Positions 38,071 to 48,905 of a DNA stretch of 64,000 nucleotides are shown piece by piece. Numbering within the stretch: position 1 is the stretch's first letter; each line of letters starts with the position of its first letter. The DNA lies in NCBI RefSeq assembly GCF_000413935.1, contig NZ_KE340381.1:323209-387208 (forward strand). Reading direction: 5' to 3'. A program made the translations under genes and the position numbers. This DNA is from Acinetobacter colistiniresistens. GTDB taxonomy: Bacteria; Pseudomonadota; Gammaproteobacteria; Pseudomonadales; Moraxellaceae. The notes beneath the pieces are model-generated. The model did not search any database, was not told the DNA's origin, and worked only from the letters and a program-made list of their open reading frames with translations.

Positions 38071-38100
38071 TAAAAAACCTCACGTGCAGTGAGGTTTTTT
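38071..38100. terminator. Bidirectional terminator
   Basis: An AAAAAACCTCAC / GTGAGGTTTTTT hairpin lies between convergent genes (37606-38061 on plus and the BCCT gene on minus). Confidence 0.85.
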
Positions 38101-38109
38101 ATGGAAGGC

Positions 38110-40170
38110 TTAGTCTTGTGAATCTGGATACAAAGGACGGTTACCAGGACTAATCCGATTGATATGCAAGAAAGTCATATGACGTTCATACTTATCCAGA
38201 ATGTCATTAATCACCTGTTCTTTGGTGTATCCCACCAAGTCATTGTCCTGAGAACCTTCATACAAGAAAGTCTCTAAACGGTAGTAGAACTGCTTGCCAC
38301 GTTTACCACGCTCACTAAAGGTCGGTGCGATATAACGTACCGGCCAGATCTGGTACACGAAGTTATGCTCTTCTTCGATGTAGATGGTGAGATCCAGATG
38401 GTACAGGCTGTCGCTTTCATCGACCTCGCCCTGCGTCACTTCCACATTCATGCCACGCTTGATCAACTCATCCGCCACGGTCTGTACCGCTGGCTTACAT
38501 ACACTGTCGAGCATACGTTGAGTTTCACTACTGCCCGGATGATGCATGACACGGGATAAGCGCTGCTTCCAGTTCAGGATGTCCACGTTTCCAACCACAG
38601 GTGCCGCATTTAAGCTACGACTGGCTTTACGATAATCCTCTAAACGCAAGGATTTATATAAGCCCGCCATCACCAACAACATCACAAAACTAAACGGCAA
38701 GCCCATGATCACCGTGGCGCTTTGCAGGGCTGTAATCCCGTTCGCCATCAACATCGCGATCGTGAGTAAACCAATTGCCGTTGCCCAGAAAATTCTCAGC
38801 CAACGCGGTGCGTCATTGTCAACATTGGAAAACTTGGTGGTAAAGTTACCGAGTACCAAAGCACCTGAATCCGCAGACGTCACATAGAACAGCAAACCAG
38901 TAATGGTGGCCACACCCGCAATAAAGGTAAAGCCCGGATATTGCGCCAACAGGTCATAAAAACCATGTGCAGGATCAGTCAAAACCGTTTGTGCCAGTGC
39001 CGTATTGCCTTCAAAAATCACGTTATATAAGGCGCTATTTCCGAAAATAGACAACCATGTAATCGTAAATAATAAGGGAATGATCAGGGTGCCACAGACG
39101 AACTCACGAATGGTACGACCACGTGAAATACGTGCCAAGAATAGCCCCACAAATGGCGACCATGCCACCCACCATGCCCAGAAGAACAAGGTCCAACTGT
39201 TCATCCAGTCTTTCGGGCGGTCAAAGGCAAAACTTTCCAGCGCCAGACTCGGGAAACGGCTGATATAGTCACCAAAGTTTTGCACCAAGGCATTGAGCAG
39301 AAATTCGGTATTGCCGAGGAACAGGACAAACAACATCAGGCCAATTGCGGCATAGATATTGATTTCAGACAGCACCTTGATGCCTTTATTCACCCCTGCG
39401 GTCACCGAAATAATGGTGACAATTACAGCAAGGCCAATCAGGGCAATCTGAATCCAAAGGTTTTCAGGTACATCAAACAGTACATGCAGACCATAGTTGA
39501 TCTGAACGACGGCGATACCACAGGTGGTTGCGATACCAAAGATGGTGCCAATCACCGCAGCGGTATCGACGGTATGCCCAATTGGCCCGTCAATTTTATT
39601 ACCAAAGATTGGGTATAAGGCAGAACGAATGGTCAGCGGCAAGTTATAACGATAACTGAAATAGCCCAAGGCCATCCCGACCAGTGCATACATGCCCCAA
39701 CCGGTTAAGCCGTAGTGGAACAGGGTCCAGACCATGCCCTGACGAGCAGCTTCAAAGGTCTGCCCCTCGCCCACAGGTGGATTCATATAATGAGACAGCG
39801 GCTCAGCCACCGAGAAGAACATCAAGTCTGTGCCGATCCCCGCTGCGAACAGCATCGCCGACCAACTCAGCAGACTAAACTCGGGTTTAGAGTGCTTCGG
39901 CCCGAGCTTGATATCACCATAACGCGAGCAGGCAATAAAGATCACGAAGATCAGATACAGCGTTGCTGCCAGCAAATAATACCAGCTGAATTTATCACTA
40001 ACCCAAGCCAGCACCACATTGAGTAAGTGGTTGGCAAAGTCATTAAAAAAAATCGTAACCAGTGCAAATGTTAAAATAAGTAGAGCTGAAACATAAAAGA
40101 CCACACGATTTAACTGGTCTTTATTCGCTAATGTAGAATCATCAACCGCTCTTGGATTATCTGTTGCCAT
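38110..40170 (-). CDS. betT1: BetT-type choline/betaine BCCT transporter (long form)
   Basis: 686 residues, 12 predicted helices plus a cytoplasmic C-terminal tail of about 150 residues, the layout of osmotically sensitive BetT transporters. The BCCT signature region is WTLFFWAWWVAWSPFVGLFL ahead of ARISRGRTIREF. It imports choline using the proton gradient. The long tail is associated with osmotic gating in the family. Same strand as, and 117 bases downstream of, the second BCCT gene. The betIBA operon lies on the other side, consistent with choline uptake followed by oxidation to betaine. Confidence 0.92.
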   Translation of the reverse strand: MATDNPRAVDDSTLANKDQLNRVVFYVSALLILTFALVTIFFNDFANHLLNVVLAWVSDKFSWYYLLAATLYLIFVIFIACSRYGDIKLGPKHSKPEFSLLSWSAMLFAAGIGTDLMFFSVAEPLSHYMNPPVGEGQTFEAARQGMVWTLFHYGLTGWGMYALVGMALGYFSYRYNLPLTIRSALYPIFGNKIDGPIGHTVDTAAVIGTIFGIATTCGIAVVQINYGLHVLFDVPENLWIQIALIGLAVIVTIISVTAGVNKGIKVLSEINIYAAIGLMLFVLFLGNTEFLLNALVQNFGDYISRFPSLALESFAFDRPKDWMNSWTLFFWAWWVAWSPFVGLFLARISRGRTIREFVCGTLIIPLLFTITWLSIFGNSALYNVIFEGNTALAQTVLTDPAHGFYDLLAQYPGFTFIAGVATITGLLFYVTSADSGALVLGNFTTKFSNVDNDAPRWLRIFWATAIGLLTIAMLMANGITALQSATVIMGLPFSFVMLLVMAGLYKSLRLEDYRKASRSLNAAPVVGNVDILNWKQRLSRVMHHPGSSETQRMLDSVCKPAVQTVADELIKRGMNVEVTQGEVDESDSLYHLDLTIYIEEEHNFVYQIWPVRYIAPTFSERGKRGKQFYYRLETFLYEGSQDNDLVGYTKEQVINDILDKYERHMTFLHINRISPGNRPLYPDSQD

Positions 40171-40287
40171 ACAATCCTCAGGGAGTTAGAGAACAAAAAG
40201 AAAATATTCATCTACGTCTTTCCATCTTTGCATCAATGAAAAGACATGTCTGAATAAAAAATGAAAAATAAAAGTCATTTACCCGAA

Positions 40288-41898
40288 TTACAATGTTTCT
40301 GATTTTTCAGTTATAGCTGGTGATGACTGAGTTACCTGCGTTATCACTTGCGGTGGTGTAGGACGAAATTGATCCTGTTTTAGTGCTTTGGCGAGGCCAA
40401 ACATATACAGCAAAATAATAACGGAAAATGGTAAACCACACAGCACCACGGCACTTTGCATGGAGTGGAAACTCCCTGCCAACAGCAGACCAATACTGAC
40501 AATGGTAATCACCACAGACCAGAAAATTCTTAACCAAATCGGCGAATCACTTTCATTGCTACCCCCTTTCGAGGACAGATTTGCGATCATGAGTGTACCA
40601 GAACCCACAGGGGTCAAAAACAATACGAAACAAATCACAACAACAATCCCGGCAATATAGGGATTGAACGGTAAAAATTCGAGAAGCTTAAATAAGGACA
40701 AGGCAGGGTCAGTCATGACCAGATCACCGAGGATTTTTTGCTTCTGTTCCAGAATAAAATAGATTGCAGTATTGCCAAAAATCGAGATCCAAGCCAAGGT
40801 AAAACCGAGTGGAATCAGGCAGACACCCAACACCACTTCGCGAATGGTACGGCCTTTAGAAATCCGCGCAATAAACATGCCCACGAATGGCGCCCATGCA
40901 ATCCACCATGCCCAATAAAACACTGTCCATGAACCTAACCATTCACCTGCTTTACTGTTGTAGAGATACATATCAAAGCTTTTTGCCAGAAAATGATCGA
41001 GATAATCGCCCATATTCTGCACCAAACCATTCAACAGATGATTGGTTGGGCCTGTCAGGAACACGAATAATAATAAGGCATAGAGTAATCGTAGATTAAT
41101 CCGCGATAACCACGCCAGACCTTTTTCAATTCCGACCACGGTAGTAATGGTCGCCACGGACATCATCAACAACACCACCGCAATCAGTGTGGTCTGGTTA
41201 TTGGGAATTTCTGGGAGAAGATAATGTAGACCTGAGACCAGTACCAAGGCCCCGATGCCCAAGTTAGTCACCAAAGAAATGACTGTGGCTAAAATCCCGA
41301 AGCCATCGACAAAATCTCCAATCAAACCATGAATCCGCTCACCAAAAATCGGATACAGCGCAGAACGCAAGGCCAACGGCAAATCTCGACGGAAGGCAAA
41401 ATAACCCAAGGTAACACCCAGCAAGGCATACAACACCCAACCATGAATGCCCCAATGTAAAAAGCTGTACATCATGGCATCACGTGCAGCTTGAATCGTT
41501 CCACCCTGACCTTCTGGCGGTCGCAGGAAATGGTCAACAGGCTCAGCCACACCGTAATATAACAATGCAATCCCGATCCCTGCCGAAAACAACATCGACA
41601 CCCAAGCCAGATAACCAAATTCTGGTTTATCGTCATCTTTGCCCAAAGGAATCTGCCCAACCCGTGAAAACGCCAGCCAAGCAACAAAACCTAAACAAAC
41701 CACGATCACCAACATGTAGTACCAACCAAACAATTGATTGGCCTGCCCTTGGATATAGGTCAACCAGAACTGGCTGCGCTGCGGAAACAACACAAACAAT
41801 AGGCCAAAAATGCCGATACTGATTGCGGAGCTCCAAAAAACAAACAAATTTAAACGTATGGGTTCGGATGGGGATCCTTCATTACTTTTTGACACCAT
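40288..41898 (-). CDS. betT2: BCCT-family choline transporter (short form)
   Basis: 536 residues, 12 helices, the same signature as the neighbour (WTVFYWAWWIAWAPFVGMFI, then ARISKGRTIREV) but with a C-terminal tail of only about 30 residues, so probably not osmosensing. Family members import choline, carnitine or betaine. Acinetobacter typically has both an osmo-dependent and an osmo-independent choline carrier, which fits this tandem pair. It is transcribed divergently from betI across a 265-base region holding a 40-bp perfect palindrome, the likely BetI operator. Confidence 0.9.
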   Translation of the reverse strand: MVSKSNEGSPSEPIRLNLFVFWSSAISIGIFGLLFVLFPQRSQFWLTYIQGQANQLFGWYYMLVIVVCLGFVAWLAFSRVGQIPLGKDDDKPEFGYLAWVSMLFSAGIGIALLYYGVAEPVDHFLRPPEGQGGTIQAARDAMMYSFLHWGIHGWVLYALLGVTLGYFAFRRDLPLALRSALYPIFGERIHGLIGDFVDGFGILATVISLVTNLGIGALVLVSGLHYLLPEIPNNQTTLIAVVLLMMSVATITTVVGIEKGLAWLSRINLRLLYALLLFVFLTGPTNHLLNGLVQNMGDYLDHFLAKSFDMYLYNSKAGEWLGSWTVFYWAWWIAWAPFVGMFIARISKGRTIREVVLGVCLIPLGFTLAWISIFGNTAIYFILEQKQKILGDLVMTDPALSLFKLLEFLPFNPYIAGIVVVICFVLFLTPVGSGTLMIANLSSKGGSNESDSPIWLRIFWSVVITIVSIGLLLAGSFHSMQSAVVLCGLPFSVIILLYMFGLAKALKQDQFRPTPPQVITQVTQSSPAITEKSETL

Positions 41899-42046
41899 GT
41901 TCTTGCTCCTTGCAATTGGTGTATTTTTCTTTAAAAAATAATGTGATAAGTATCATTTAACACCTATCGCCTTATCCCTGAGAATCTTTGATTTATTACT
42001 TTACATCTGTTCTTGCCAATCAAAAATTCATTGATTTTTACAGATT

Positions 42047-42086
42047 ATACTTTTTATTGATTGAACGTTCAATCAATAAAAAGTAT
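42047..42086. promoter_or_regulatory. 40-bp perfect palindrome, probable BetI operator
   Basis: The centre is TTGAACGTTCAA at 42061-42072, and symmetry extends without mismatch to 42047 and 42086 (20 bp per half). It lies midway between the divergent betT2 and betI genes. TetR-family regulators such as BetI bind palindromes of this type and repress the choline genes until choline is present. Confidence 0.75.
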
Positions 42087-42163
42087 GATAAAAAATGTTA
42101 TGATGCTCTACATCGAGAAATGTTGAATAAAAAGCACCTTGGCAGGGCTTGAAATGGATAAGC

Positions 42164-42790
42164 ATGACAAAGCGTAGAGTTAAACCAGAGCATGTGCGAC
42201 GTGAAGAGATTATTAACGCCGCATTTTATGTAATTTCTGAAGTGGGGTTATCCAATACCACCATTGCACAGATTGCAAAAAAGGCCGAATTATCGACAGG
42301 TATCGTGAGTCACTATTTTGGTGACAAACAGGGTCTAATCAATACCTGTATGCAGGAAATGCTCAACGTTTTGCGTCAAAAAACCGACCAATATAAAACC
42401 GAAGCAGATGCGCATCCAGAAAACCAGATCAAGGCCATTATTGATTCCAACTTCGATATCAGTCAGGTCAACAAACAAGCCATGCGGGTCTGGTTAGACT
42501 TCTGGTCAGCCAGTATGCACCTGCCCGAACTTGGACGTTTACAACGAATTAATGATCAGCGCCTGTATTCCAACCTGAAGCATTATTTTTTGATGTTGGT
42601 AGAGGATAAACAACAGGCCAGCATTGCCGCTCGCGGATTGGCGGCTTTGATTGACGGATTATGGTTACGTGGCAGTTTGAGCAGTCATGATGAGTTTGAC
42701 AGCCAGTTGGCACGTTCCATTGCTTACGATTATGTAAAAACGCAATTGCAATTTGCGAACAAACCTTTGCAGGAGAAACAGAATGAGTGA
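42164..42790 (+). CDS. betI: BetI choline-responsive repressor
   Basis: 208 residues from ATG 42164 ([20 protein letters not shown]). An in-frame TTG at 42149 is less likely. The TetR helix-turn-helix is in [20 protein letters not shown], followed by [12 protein letters not shown], a close match to BetI. The C-terminal domain includes [16 protein letters not shown], conserved in BetI. It represses the choline genes, and choline relieves repression. Its stop overlaps the betB start by 8 bases (ATGAGTGA), with AGGAG for betB inside the betI end. Confidence 0.92.
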   Translation: MTKRRVKPEHVRREEIINAAFYVISEVGLSNTTIAQIAKKAELSTGIVSHYFGDKQGLINTCMQEMLNVLRQKTDQYKTEADAHPENQIKAIIDSNFDISQVNKQAMRVWLDFWSASMHLPELGRLQRINDQRLYSNLKHYFLMLVEDKQQASIAARGLAALIDGLWLRGSLSSHDEFDSQLARSIAYDYVKTQLQFANKPLQEKQNE

Positions 42791-44255
42791 TGCACAAGTT
42801 CACCAGTTATATATCCACGGACGTTATGTCGCAGCAACCAGTGGTCAAACATTTAACAGCATTAACCCTGCCAACGGTGAAGTGATCGCAACACTTCAAC
42901 AAGCCTCACAACAAGACATTGAAGCGGCTGTTCAAAGCGCACAACAAGGCCAGAAAGTCTGGGCAGCCATGACCGCAATGGAGCGTTCTCGCATCCTGCG
43001 CCGTGCAGTGGACATCTTACGTGAACGTAATGATGAACTTGCCCGACTCGAAACCCTCGATACCGGTAAGGCTTACAGCGAAACCTCAACCGTGGATATC
43101 GTGACAGGTGCCGATGTCATCGAATACTACGCAGGTCTTGCCACGGCCATTCAAGGCGAGCAAGTGCCACTACGCGAATCCAGCTTCTTCTATACCCGTC
43201 GCGAACCGCTTGGCGTGGTCGCTGGGATCGGTGCGTGGAACTACCCAATTCAAATCGCAATGTGGAAATCGGCCCCTGCCCTTGCTGCGGGTAATGCCAT
43301 GATTTTCAAACCAAGCGAAACGACGCCGCTGACGGCATTCAAACTTGCTGAAATCTATACTGAAGCGGGCGTTCCAGACGGCGTCTTCAACGTCGTTCAA
43401 GGTGCGGGTCGTGACATCGGTCAATGGCTGACTGAACATCCTGTGATTGAAAAAATCTCGTTCACGGGTGGTGTTGAAACAGGCAAGAAAGTCATGGCCA
43501 GTGCTGCGGGTTCGACCTTGAAAGAAGTCACCATGGAGCTGGGTGGTAAATCACCCCTGATTATCTGTGATGATGCCAACCTTGACCGTGCTGCAGATAT
43601 TGCAGTCATGGCAAACTTCTTTAGCTCAGGCCAAGTCTGTACCAATGGTACTCGCGTGTTTGTACCGAAAGCCCTGCTTGCTGATTTTGAAGCTGCCGTT
43701 GTAGAACGGGTAAAACGGATTCGTATTGGCGATCCGATGGCGGAGCAAACCAATTTCGGTCCACTCACCAGTTTCCCGCATATGGAAAAAGTATTGTCTT
43801 TCATTGAGTCAGGCAAACAGCAAGGCGCAAAACTGTTGATTGGTGGTGGACGTGCCACAGAAGGTGACTTGGCTAAAGGTGCTTATGTGCTCCCGACGGT
43901 ATTCAGCAACTGCCAAGATAATATGGCGATTGTGCAAGAAGAAATCTTCGGCCCTGTGATGAGTATTCTCAGCTATGAAACTGAGGAAGAAGTGATCCGT
44001 CGTGCTAATGACACCACCTTTGGCTTGGCTGCAGGTGTGGTGACTCAAGACATTAGCAAAGCGCATCGTATGATTCATCAACTTGAAGCCGGTATCTGCT
44101 GGATCAATACCTGGGGTGAATCACCTGCTGAAATGCCAGTGGGCGGCTACAAGCAATCTGGTGTTGGCCGTGAAAATGGCTTAACCACTTTGGGTCATTA
44201 CACCCGTATCAAATCCGTTCAAGTTGAGTTAGGTGAGTATCACAGCATTTTCTAA
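42783..44255 (+). CDS. betB: Betaine aldehyde dehydrogenase
   Basis: 490 residues from ATG 42783, which sits behind AGGAGAAACAGA; the frame is open upstream inside betI. NAD-binding and catalytic motifs of the aldehyde dehydrogenase superfamily: [52 protein letters not shown] with the general-base Glu, and [16 protein letters not shown] with the nucleophilic Cys. It converts betaine aldehyde to glycine betaine in the cytosol, the second step of the choline pathway. Tightly coupled to betI and followed by betA. Confidence 0.95.
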   Translation: MSDAQVHQLYIHGRYVAATSGQTFNSINPANGEVIATLQQASQQDIEAAVQSAQQGQKVWAAMTAMERSRILRRAVDILRERNDELARLETLDTGKAYSETSTVDIVTGADVIEYYAGLATAIQGEQVPLRESSFFYTRREPLGVVAGIGAWNYPIQIAMWKSAPALAAGNAMIFKPSETTPLTAFKLAEIYTEAGVPDGVFNVVQGAGRDIGQWLTEHPVIEKISFTGGVETGKKVMASAAGSTLKEVTMELGGKSPLIICDDANLDRAADIAVMANFFSSGQVCTNGTRVFVPKALLADFEAAVVERVKRIRIGDPMAEQTNFGPLTSFPHMEKVLSFIESGKQQGAKLLIGGGRATEGDLAKGAYVLPTVFSNCQDNMAIVQEEIFGPVMSILSYETEEEVIRRANDTTFGLAAGVVTQDISKAHRMIHQLEAGICWINTWGESPAEMPVGGYKQSGVGRENGLTTLGHYTRIKSVQVELGEYHSIF

Positions 44256-44345
44256 TGCGCTCAGCTGTCACCCTCAAAATTAATCCTCTATGCCGAGCAA
44301 TCCCATGATTGCCTCGGCATCCTCAAGAATAGAAAAAGGATAACG

Positions 44346-46040
44346 ATGAATACTCAAGCATATGACTACATTATCATTGGCGCAGGATCTGCCGGAAATG
44401 TGCTCGCAACACGTCTGACTGAAGACAAAGACGTGACTGTTTTACTCTTGGAAGCCGGTGGCCCAGACTACCGTTTAGATTTCCGTACTCAAATGCCAGC
44501 CGCTTTGGCTTTTCCTTTACAAGGCCGTCGCTATAACTGGGCCTATGAAACCGATCCTGAACCACACATGAACAATCGCCGTATGGAATGTGGTCGTGGT
44601 AAGGGCCTCGGTGGTTCTTCACTGATTAACGGCATGTGCTATATCCGTGGTAATGCCATGGATCTGGATCAGTGGGCAAGCATGAAAGGTCTGGAAGACT
44701 GGAGCTACGCCGACTGCTTACCCTATTACAAAAAAGCCGAAACCCGCGATATTGGCGGCAATGACTATCATGGTGACCAAGGCCCTGTATCGGTGGCAAC
44801 CCCTAAAAATGGCAATAACGTGCTGTTCCATGCCATGGTTGAAGCAGGTGTACAAGCGGGTTATCCACGTACCGATGACTTAAATGGTTATCAACAAGAA
44901 GGTTTCGGTCCAATGGACCGTACCGTGACCCCTAAAGGTCGTCGTTCAAGTACCGCGCGTGGTTATTTGGATATGGCCAAAGGTCGTCCGAATTTAACCA
45001 TCGTCACCCACGCCACCACCAATAAAATCCTGTTTAATCAAAAACAGGCGGTGGGTGTGGAATATATTATTGGCGCAGACCAAACCAATATGAAACAGGC
45101 ACAGGCCAAACGTGAAGTGTTGCTTTGCGCAGGTGCGATTGCCTCACCACAAATTTTACAACGTTCAGGCGTGGGTGAAAGTACCTTCCTGAAATCGATG
45201 GATATTGATGTGGTGCATGATTTGCCCGGTGTGGGTGAGAACCTGCAAGATCACTTGGAAATGTACTTGCAATATCAATGCAAGCAACCTGTGTCACTTT
45301 ACCCTGCGTTGCAATGGTATAACCAACCTGCGATTGGTGCTGAATGGTTATTCAATGGCACAGGTGTGGGTGCAAGTAACCAGTTCGAAGCAGGCGGCTT
45401 TATCCGCAGTTCTGAAGAATTTGACTGGCCGAATATCCAGTACCACTTCTTGCCTGTGGCGATTAACTACAACGGCAGTAATGCAGTAAAAGAGCATGGC
45501 TTCCAAGCCCATGTTGGTTCAATGCGCTCGCCTTCGCGTGGTCGCATCAAGCTCAAATCAAAAGATCCGTTTGAACATCCAAGTATCTTGTTTAACTACA
45601 TGTCTACAGAACAAGACTGGCGTGAATTCCGTGATGCAATCCGTATCACCCGTGAAATCATGGCGCAGCCTGCGCTTGATCCGTATCGTGGTGAAGAAAT
45701 CAGTCCGGGTAAACACATCCAGACCGATGCAGAACTGGATGAGTTCGTACGTAGCCATGCGGAAACAGCATTCCATCCTTCATGTAGCTGCAAGATGGGT
45801 GAAGATGATATGGCGGTGGTCGATGGACAAGGTCGCGTACATGGCGTACAAGGCTTACGTGTGGTCGATGCTTCCATCATGCCATTGATCATTACCGGTA
45901 ACTTAAATGCCACCACCATTATGATCGCAGAAAAAATTGCCGATCAAATCCGTGGTCAAAAACTCCCTCGTTCTGAGGCAGGCTATTACAAAGCAGGTAC
46001 AGCACCTGTACGTCAAGCGCCGTTACGTTCAATACTATAA
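44346..46040 (+). CDS. betA: Choline dehydrogenase
   Basis: 564 residues, GMC oxidoreductase. FAD dinucleotide-binding motif at the N-terminus: [22 protein letters not shown] signatures are [20 protein letters not shown] and, near the middle, [15 protein letters not shown]. The catalytic His region is in [12 protein letters not shown] and the C-terminal [12 protein letters not shown]. It oxidises choline to betaine aldehyde at the membrane, first step of betaine synthesis. AAAGGAT lies before the start. Third gene of betIBA. Confidence 0.95.
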   Translation: MNTQAYDYIIIGAGSAGNVLATRLTEDKDVTVLLLEAGGPDYRLDFRTQMPAALAFPLQGRRYNWAYETDPEPHMNNRRMECGRGKGLGGSSLINGMCYIRGNAMDLDQWASMKGLEDWSYADCLPYYKKAETRDIGGNDYHGDQGPVSVATPKNGNNVLFHAMVEAGVQAGYPRTDDLNGYQQEGFGPMDRTVTPKGRRSSTARGYLDMAKGRPNLTIVTHATTNKILFNQKQAVGVEYIIGADQTNMKQAQAKREVLLCAGAIASPQILQRSGVGESTFLKSMDIDVVHDLPGVGENLQDHLEMYLQYQCKQPVSLYPALQWYNQPAIGAEWLFNGTGVGASNQFEAGGFIRSSEEFDWPNIQYHFLPVAINYNGSNAVKEHGFQAHVGSMRSPSRGRIKLKSKDPFEHPSILFNYMSTEQDWREFRDAIRITREIMAQPALDPYRGEEISPGKHIQTDAELDEFVRSHAETAFHPSCSCKMGEDDMAVVDGQGRVHGVQGLRVVDASIMPLIITGNLNATTIMIAEKIADQIRGQKLPRSEAGYYKAGTAPVRQAPLRSIL

Positions 46041-46057
46041 GGAAGAAATTCCTCAGG

Positions 46058-46084
46058 GATACCCGAAGCTCAGCTTCGGGTATC
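46058..46084 (+). terminator. Long hairpin between betA and the porin gene
   Basis: GATACCCGAAGCT and AGCTTCGGGTATC form a 12-13 bp nearly loopless stem. There is no T-run, so it may be an mRNA-stabilising or attenuating structure. Confidence 0.5.
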
Positions 46085-46104
46085 ACTTCATTCAGGGAGA
46101 AATG

Positions 46105-46884
46105 ATGAAAAAATTATTATTGATTGCACCCTTCGCTTTTTCTTTTCAAAGCACGCATGCCACTGAACCGACCTCACCTTACTCTGCTAATATCACTGCA
46201 GCCAGCCAATACGTTTCACGTGGTTTTCAACAAACTTGGGGTAAAACCGCCTTGCAAGGTGGATTGGACTACAACCATAGCAGCGGTTTTTATGCAGGCA
46301 CTTGGGCATCGACCGTAAGTGATCATTTTATTCGGGATGCCTCGGTCGAGTGGGATGTGTATACCGGCTATAGCCACAGTTTTGGCGATATCACCGTTGG
46401 CACTAAAGTCGCCTATTACTATTATCCCGGCGCGAAAACCACAGCCGAAACAGGCAATAGCCGCTTTGATTATGGAGAAATTATTCCTGAAATCAGCTAC
46501 GGCCCGCTCAGCGTAAAATATGCCATCACCTATACCCAAGATTATTTTGGCAATAATTCGGATACTTTAGGCATCGGCAACAATAAGCACTCACGTGGCT
46601 CAGGTTATCTGGATGTCAATTGGCATCAACCAATCACACAAGGTTGGTCAGTCAATGCGCATTATGGCAACCAGCGCATTAAAAACTTTTCTGCCGCCAA
46701 CTTCCAAGATGCCAGCTTTGCCGTCAACAAAGAACTGCCTTATAACCTTTCCAGCAGTTTGACCTATAGCAAGGCATGGGATAAAGACAGTTTTTATCAG
46801 CAATACAGCAATGGCAATCCTAACGCCAAAGTCTCCAATCCGATTGATTCAACCGTGACTCTATCATTGACCAAAAGCTTCTAA
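46105..46884 (+). CDS. TorF-family putative outer-membrane porin
   Basis: Start chosen at the second ATG (46105), placed well behind AGGGAGA; the first ATG (46102) is very close to it. The frame also runs back into betA. About 259 residues with a signal peptide (MKKLLLIAPFAFSFQSTHA) and then beta-strand-rich sequence: ITAASQYVSRGFQQTWGKTA near the start, matching the TorF family, and a C-terminal TVTLSLTKSF ending in Phe, as for outer-membrane barrels. Located after betA and possibly co-transcribed, so it might serve choline or betaine entry. That is inferred from position only. Confidence 0.8.
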   Translation: MKKLLLIAPFAFSFQSTHATEPTSPYSANITAASQYVSRGFQQTWGKTALQGGLDYNHSSGFYAGTWASTVSDHFIRDASVEWDVYTGYSHSFGDITVGTKVAYYYYPGAKTTAETGNSRFDYGEIIPEISYGPLSVKYAITYTQDYFGNNSDTLGIGNNKHSRGSGYLDVNWHQPITQGWSVNAHYGNQRIKNFSAANFQDASFAVNKELPYNLSSSLTYSKAWDKDSFYQQYSNGNPNAKVSNPIDSTVTLSLTKSF

Positions 46885-46908
46885 TCCTAGCTGGATCAAG
46901 TCTTCTGA

Positions 46909-46943
46909 CATAAAAAAGCCGCTTCATTGCAAGCGGCTTTTTA
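46909..46943. terminator. Bidirectional terminator
   Basis: AAAAAGCCGCTT / AAGCGGCTTTTT hairpin between the convergent porin and dehydrogenase genes. Confidence 0.85.
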
Positions 46944-46955
46944 GAATCTTGGATA

Positions 46956-48131
46956 TTAAGGCTTGATCAGTTCAATCGTTGCGCCTGCACGTTTTGGATC
47001 AATCAGAATCTTGGCATGTTGTTCTGGATCACGCAGCGCCTCAAAGGCATTGCCCACCCCCTCCAAGCCGACTACACCCGTAATCAATGGCGAACAATCG
47101 ACTTTACCTTCTGCAATCATATGCAGCGTGTCACGGAATTCAAGTGGTGTATAACCCAATACATATTGGATTTCCAATTCCTTATTAATCGCCAATGCAG
47201 GTTCGATCTTGTCGCTTTGCATACACACGCCCACTCCGACGATACGTGAGAACAGTGGCGCACCTTCCAAGATTTGCTGCATGATCCCAGCCACGCCCAC
47301 GCACTCAAAAATTACTGGGCGCTTTGGCAATATGCCAAGCTTATCCCCGACGCGCATGGCATTGACCCACGGTAATGAGTAAGTCTGAACCTTGTCAAAA
47401 ATCCCCATCCCCATATTCACTGCTTCAGAGACATTGCCCAATAAACCCAGCTCTTTCCAACTGCTAAATGGCGATTGCTGTTTAGGGTCAATCAAGATAT
47501 CGGCACCACATTGCTCAGCCAAACGACGGCGGTTTGGTGAAAAATCACTAGCAACCACCGTTTTAACGCCTGCGGCCTTAAGCATAATAATCACACCCAA
47601 ACCAACTGGACCACAACCAATCACGATGGCTGGCTCATTTTTCTTGATTCGACTACGACGTACTGCATGCAGTGCAACAGCCATTGGCTCAGTCAGCGCT
47701 GCACTGTCCGCATCTAGACCATTCGGCACTTCAAACATCAGACTGGATTGCACCAAAACCTGCTCTGCATAACCACCTGAAGCACTCGGTGACAGGCCCG
47801 TAGGAACATAGCCTTGTGGATCAACATTTAACAAGGGCATGGCACAAACCAAAGTATCTGCTTTCAATTTACGTCGTGTTTTTAGGCCATAATCCAAGAC
47901 TTTGCCACAGAACTCATGCCCGAAAACCAATTTATCCGAGGACTTTGCCACCCCATTAAAGCCGACGCGTGCTGCCAGATCATGCATGTGATCACAGTGA
48001 TGTTGCATATGTAAATCCGAACCACAGATACCGCAACGTACTACTTCAAGTAAGACTTGTCCCTTTGCAGGAACCAATTGAACACTGTCTTTCAGTTTCA
48101 GCTCAGCGTTATGACAAATCAAAGATTTCAT
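46956..48131 (-). CDS. Zinc-dependent medium-chain alcohol dehydrogenase
   Basis: 391 residues. Catalytic zinc site CGICGSDLHMQHHCDHMHD plus GHEFCGKVLDYG, and Rossmann NAD-binding motif GCGPVGLGVIIMLKAAGV with an acidic residue at VVASDFSPNR suggesting NAD. The usual four-cysteine structural zinc loop is not evident. The substrate is unknown; homologues are annotated broadly as threonine/alcohol dehydrogenases. Stand-alone gene converging on the bet cluster's porin. No cofactor or pathway neighbour narrows its role. Confidence 0.82.
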   Translation of the reverse strand: MKSLICHNAELKLKDSVQLVPAKGQVLLEVVRCGICGSDLHMQHHCDHMHDLAARVGFNGVAKSSDKLVFGHEFCGKVLDYGLKTRRKLKADTLVCAMPLLNVDPQGYVPTGLSPSASGGYAEQVLVQSSLMFEVPNGLDADSAALTEPMAVALHAVRRSRIKKNEPAIVIGCGPVGLGVIIMLKAAGVKTVVASDFSPNRRRLAEQCGADILIDPKQQSPFSSWKELGLLGNVSEAVNMGMGIFDKVQTYSLPWVNAMRVGDKLGILPKRPVIFECVGVAGIMQQILEGAPLFSRIVGVGVCMQSDKIEPALAINKELEIQYVLGYTPLEFRDTLHMIAEGKVDCSPLITGVVGLEGVGNAFEALRDPEQHAKILIDPKRAGATIELIKP

Positions 48132-48392
48132 AGGATGCTTTCCTTTTTTGTTTTATTCCCATTGTTTACCTTCAGCACTTTAACCTGTTGCAGTATCAAG
48201 CAAACAACACATGACTCAATCCTGACAAGGATAATTGTCAAAAACTATGACCGAAATATCAATATCTCAAAGCAATAAAGTCAGCCAGAAAATTATGCAT
48301 AAACAAGAGAGGGAGTTTAAGATGTTCAAACTCTAAAATTTTAGAAAAGTACATAGCAACACTTCACATCACAGCTCAACCCAAAGCTATTT
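48132..48392. other. Short gap, no feature seen
   Basis: About 260 bases between the dehydrogenase start and a broken small gene. Presumably contains the dehydrogenase promoter, but no clear motif is visible. Confidence 0.3.
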
Positions 48393-48774
48393 TTACTCAG
48401 CATCCAAATCGATATATCGGCCCGTTTCCCCATAAATATTATATTGTTTTAAGTGATAACCAGACACAGACTCATCTATCAAATAATAATTATGGTCTTT
48501 AAACGCAATTTTGAAATAATTCTGAAAATTAATACTCTGAAAAATATTCTTCTCTATTGAAAAACAAGGATAACCTTCACAAATGTAGATTTGAACAAAA
48601 TTATAATTTTTAGCTCGAATCTCATTAAAAATATCAGAAGGAATATAAATAGAAAGCCTCAAGATCGATACAAAATAATCGTATTCCCGCCATCCTGGCA
48701 AGCTAGTCAAGTTTTTGATAAATCATATCAATATCAAAATCCTTATCCATACTGACTTCTATATTATTCACCAC
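48393..48774 (-). pseudogene. Frameshifted small gene, unknown function
   Basis: A GTG at 48774 starts VNNIEVSMDKDFDIDMIYQK, ending at a stop in the -LD position. One base away a second frame continues with TSLPGWREYDYFVSILRLSI and goes on to a natural stop at 48393. Joined, they give a plausible protein of about 126 residues. The break is next to an AAAAACTT run. The family is not recognised; the size and style recall small immunity-type proteins. The downstream frame alone could start at a TTG (48710, 105 residues). Confidence 0.45.
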
Positions 48775-48867
48775 AAGCAAAACCTTATTTTATTTAGTAT
48801 CAATGTTTTATCAAATTTCAAAGAAATACCATGATCTCTTATACCAGACTGGATTAAAATAAAAAGA

Positions 48868-48892
48868 GCTAAGGAAAATACCTTAGCTCCAC
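48868..48892 (-). terminator. Terminator of the GMC oxidoreductase gene
   Basis: GAGCTAAGG / CCTTAGCTC stem; on the minus strand it is followed by TTTTTATTTT. Confidence 0.75.
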
Positions 48893-48905
48893 AATAACTT
48901 AGAAC

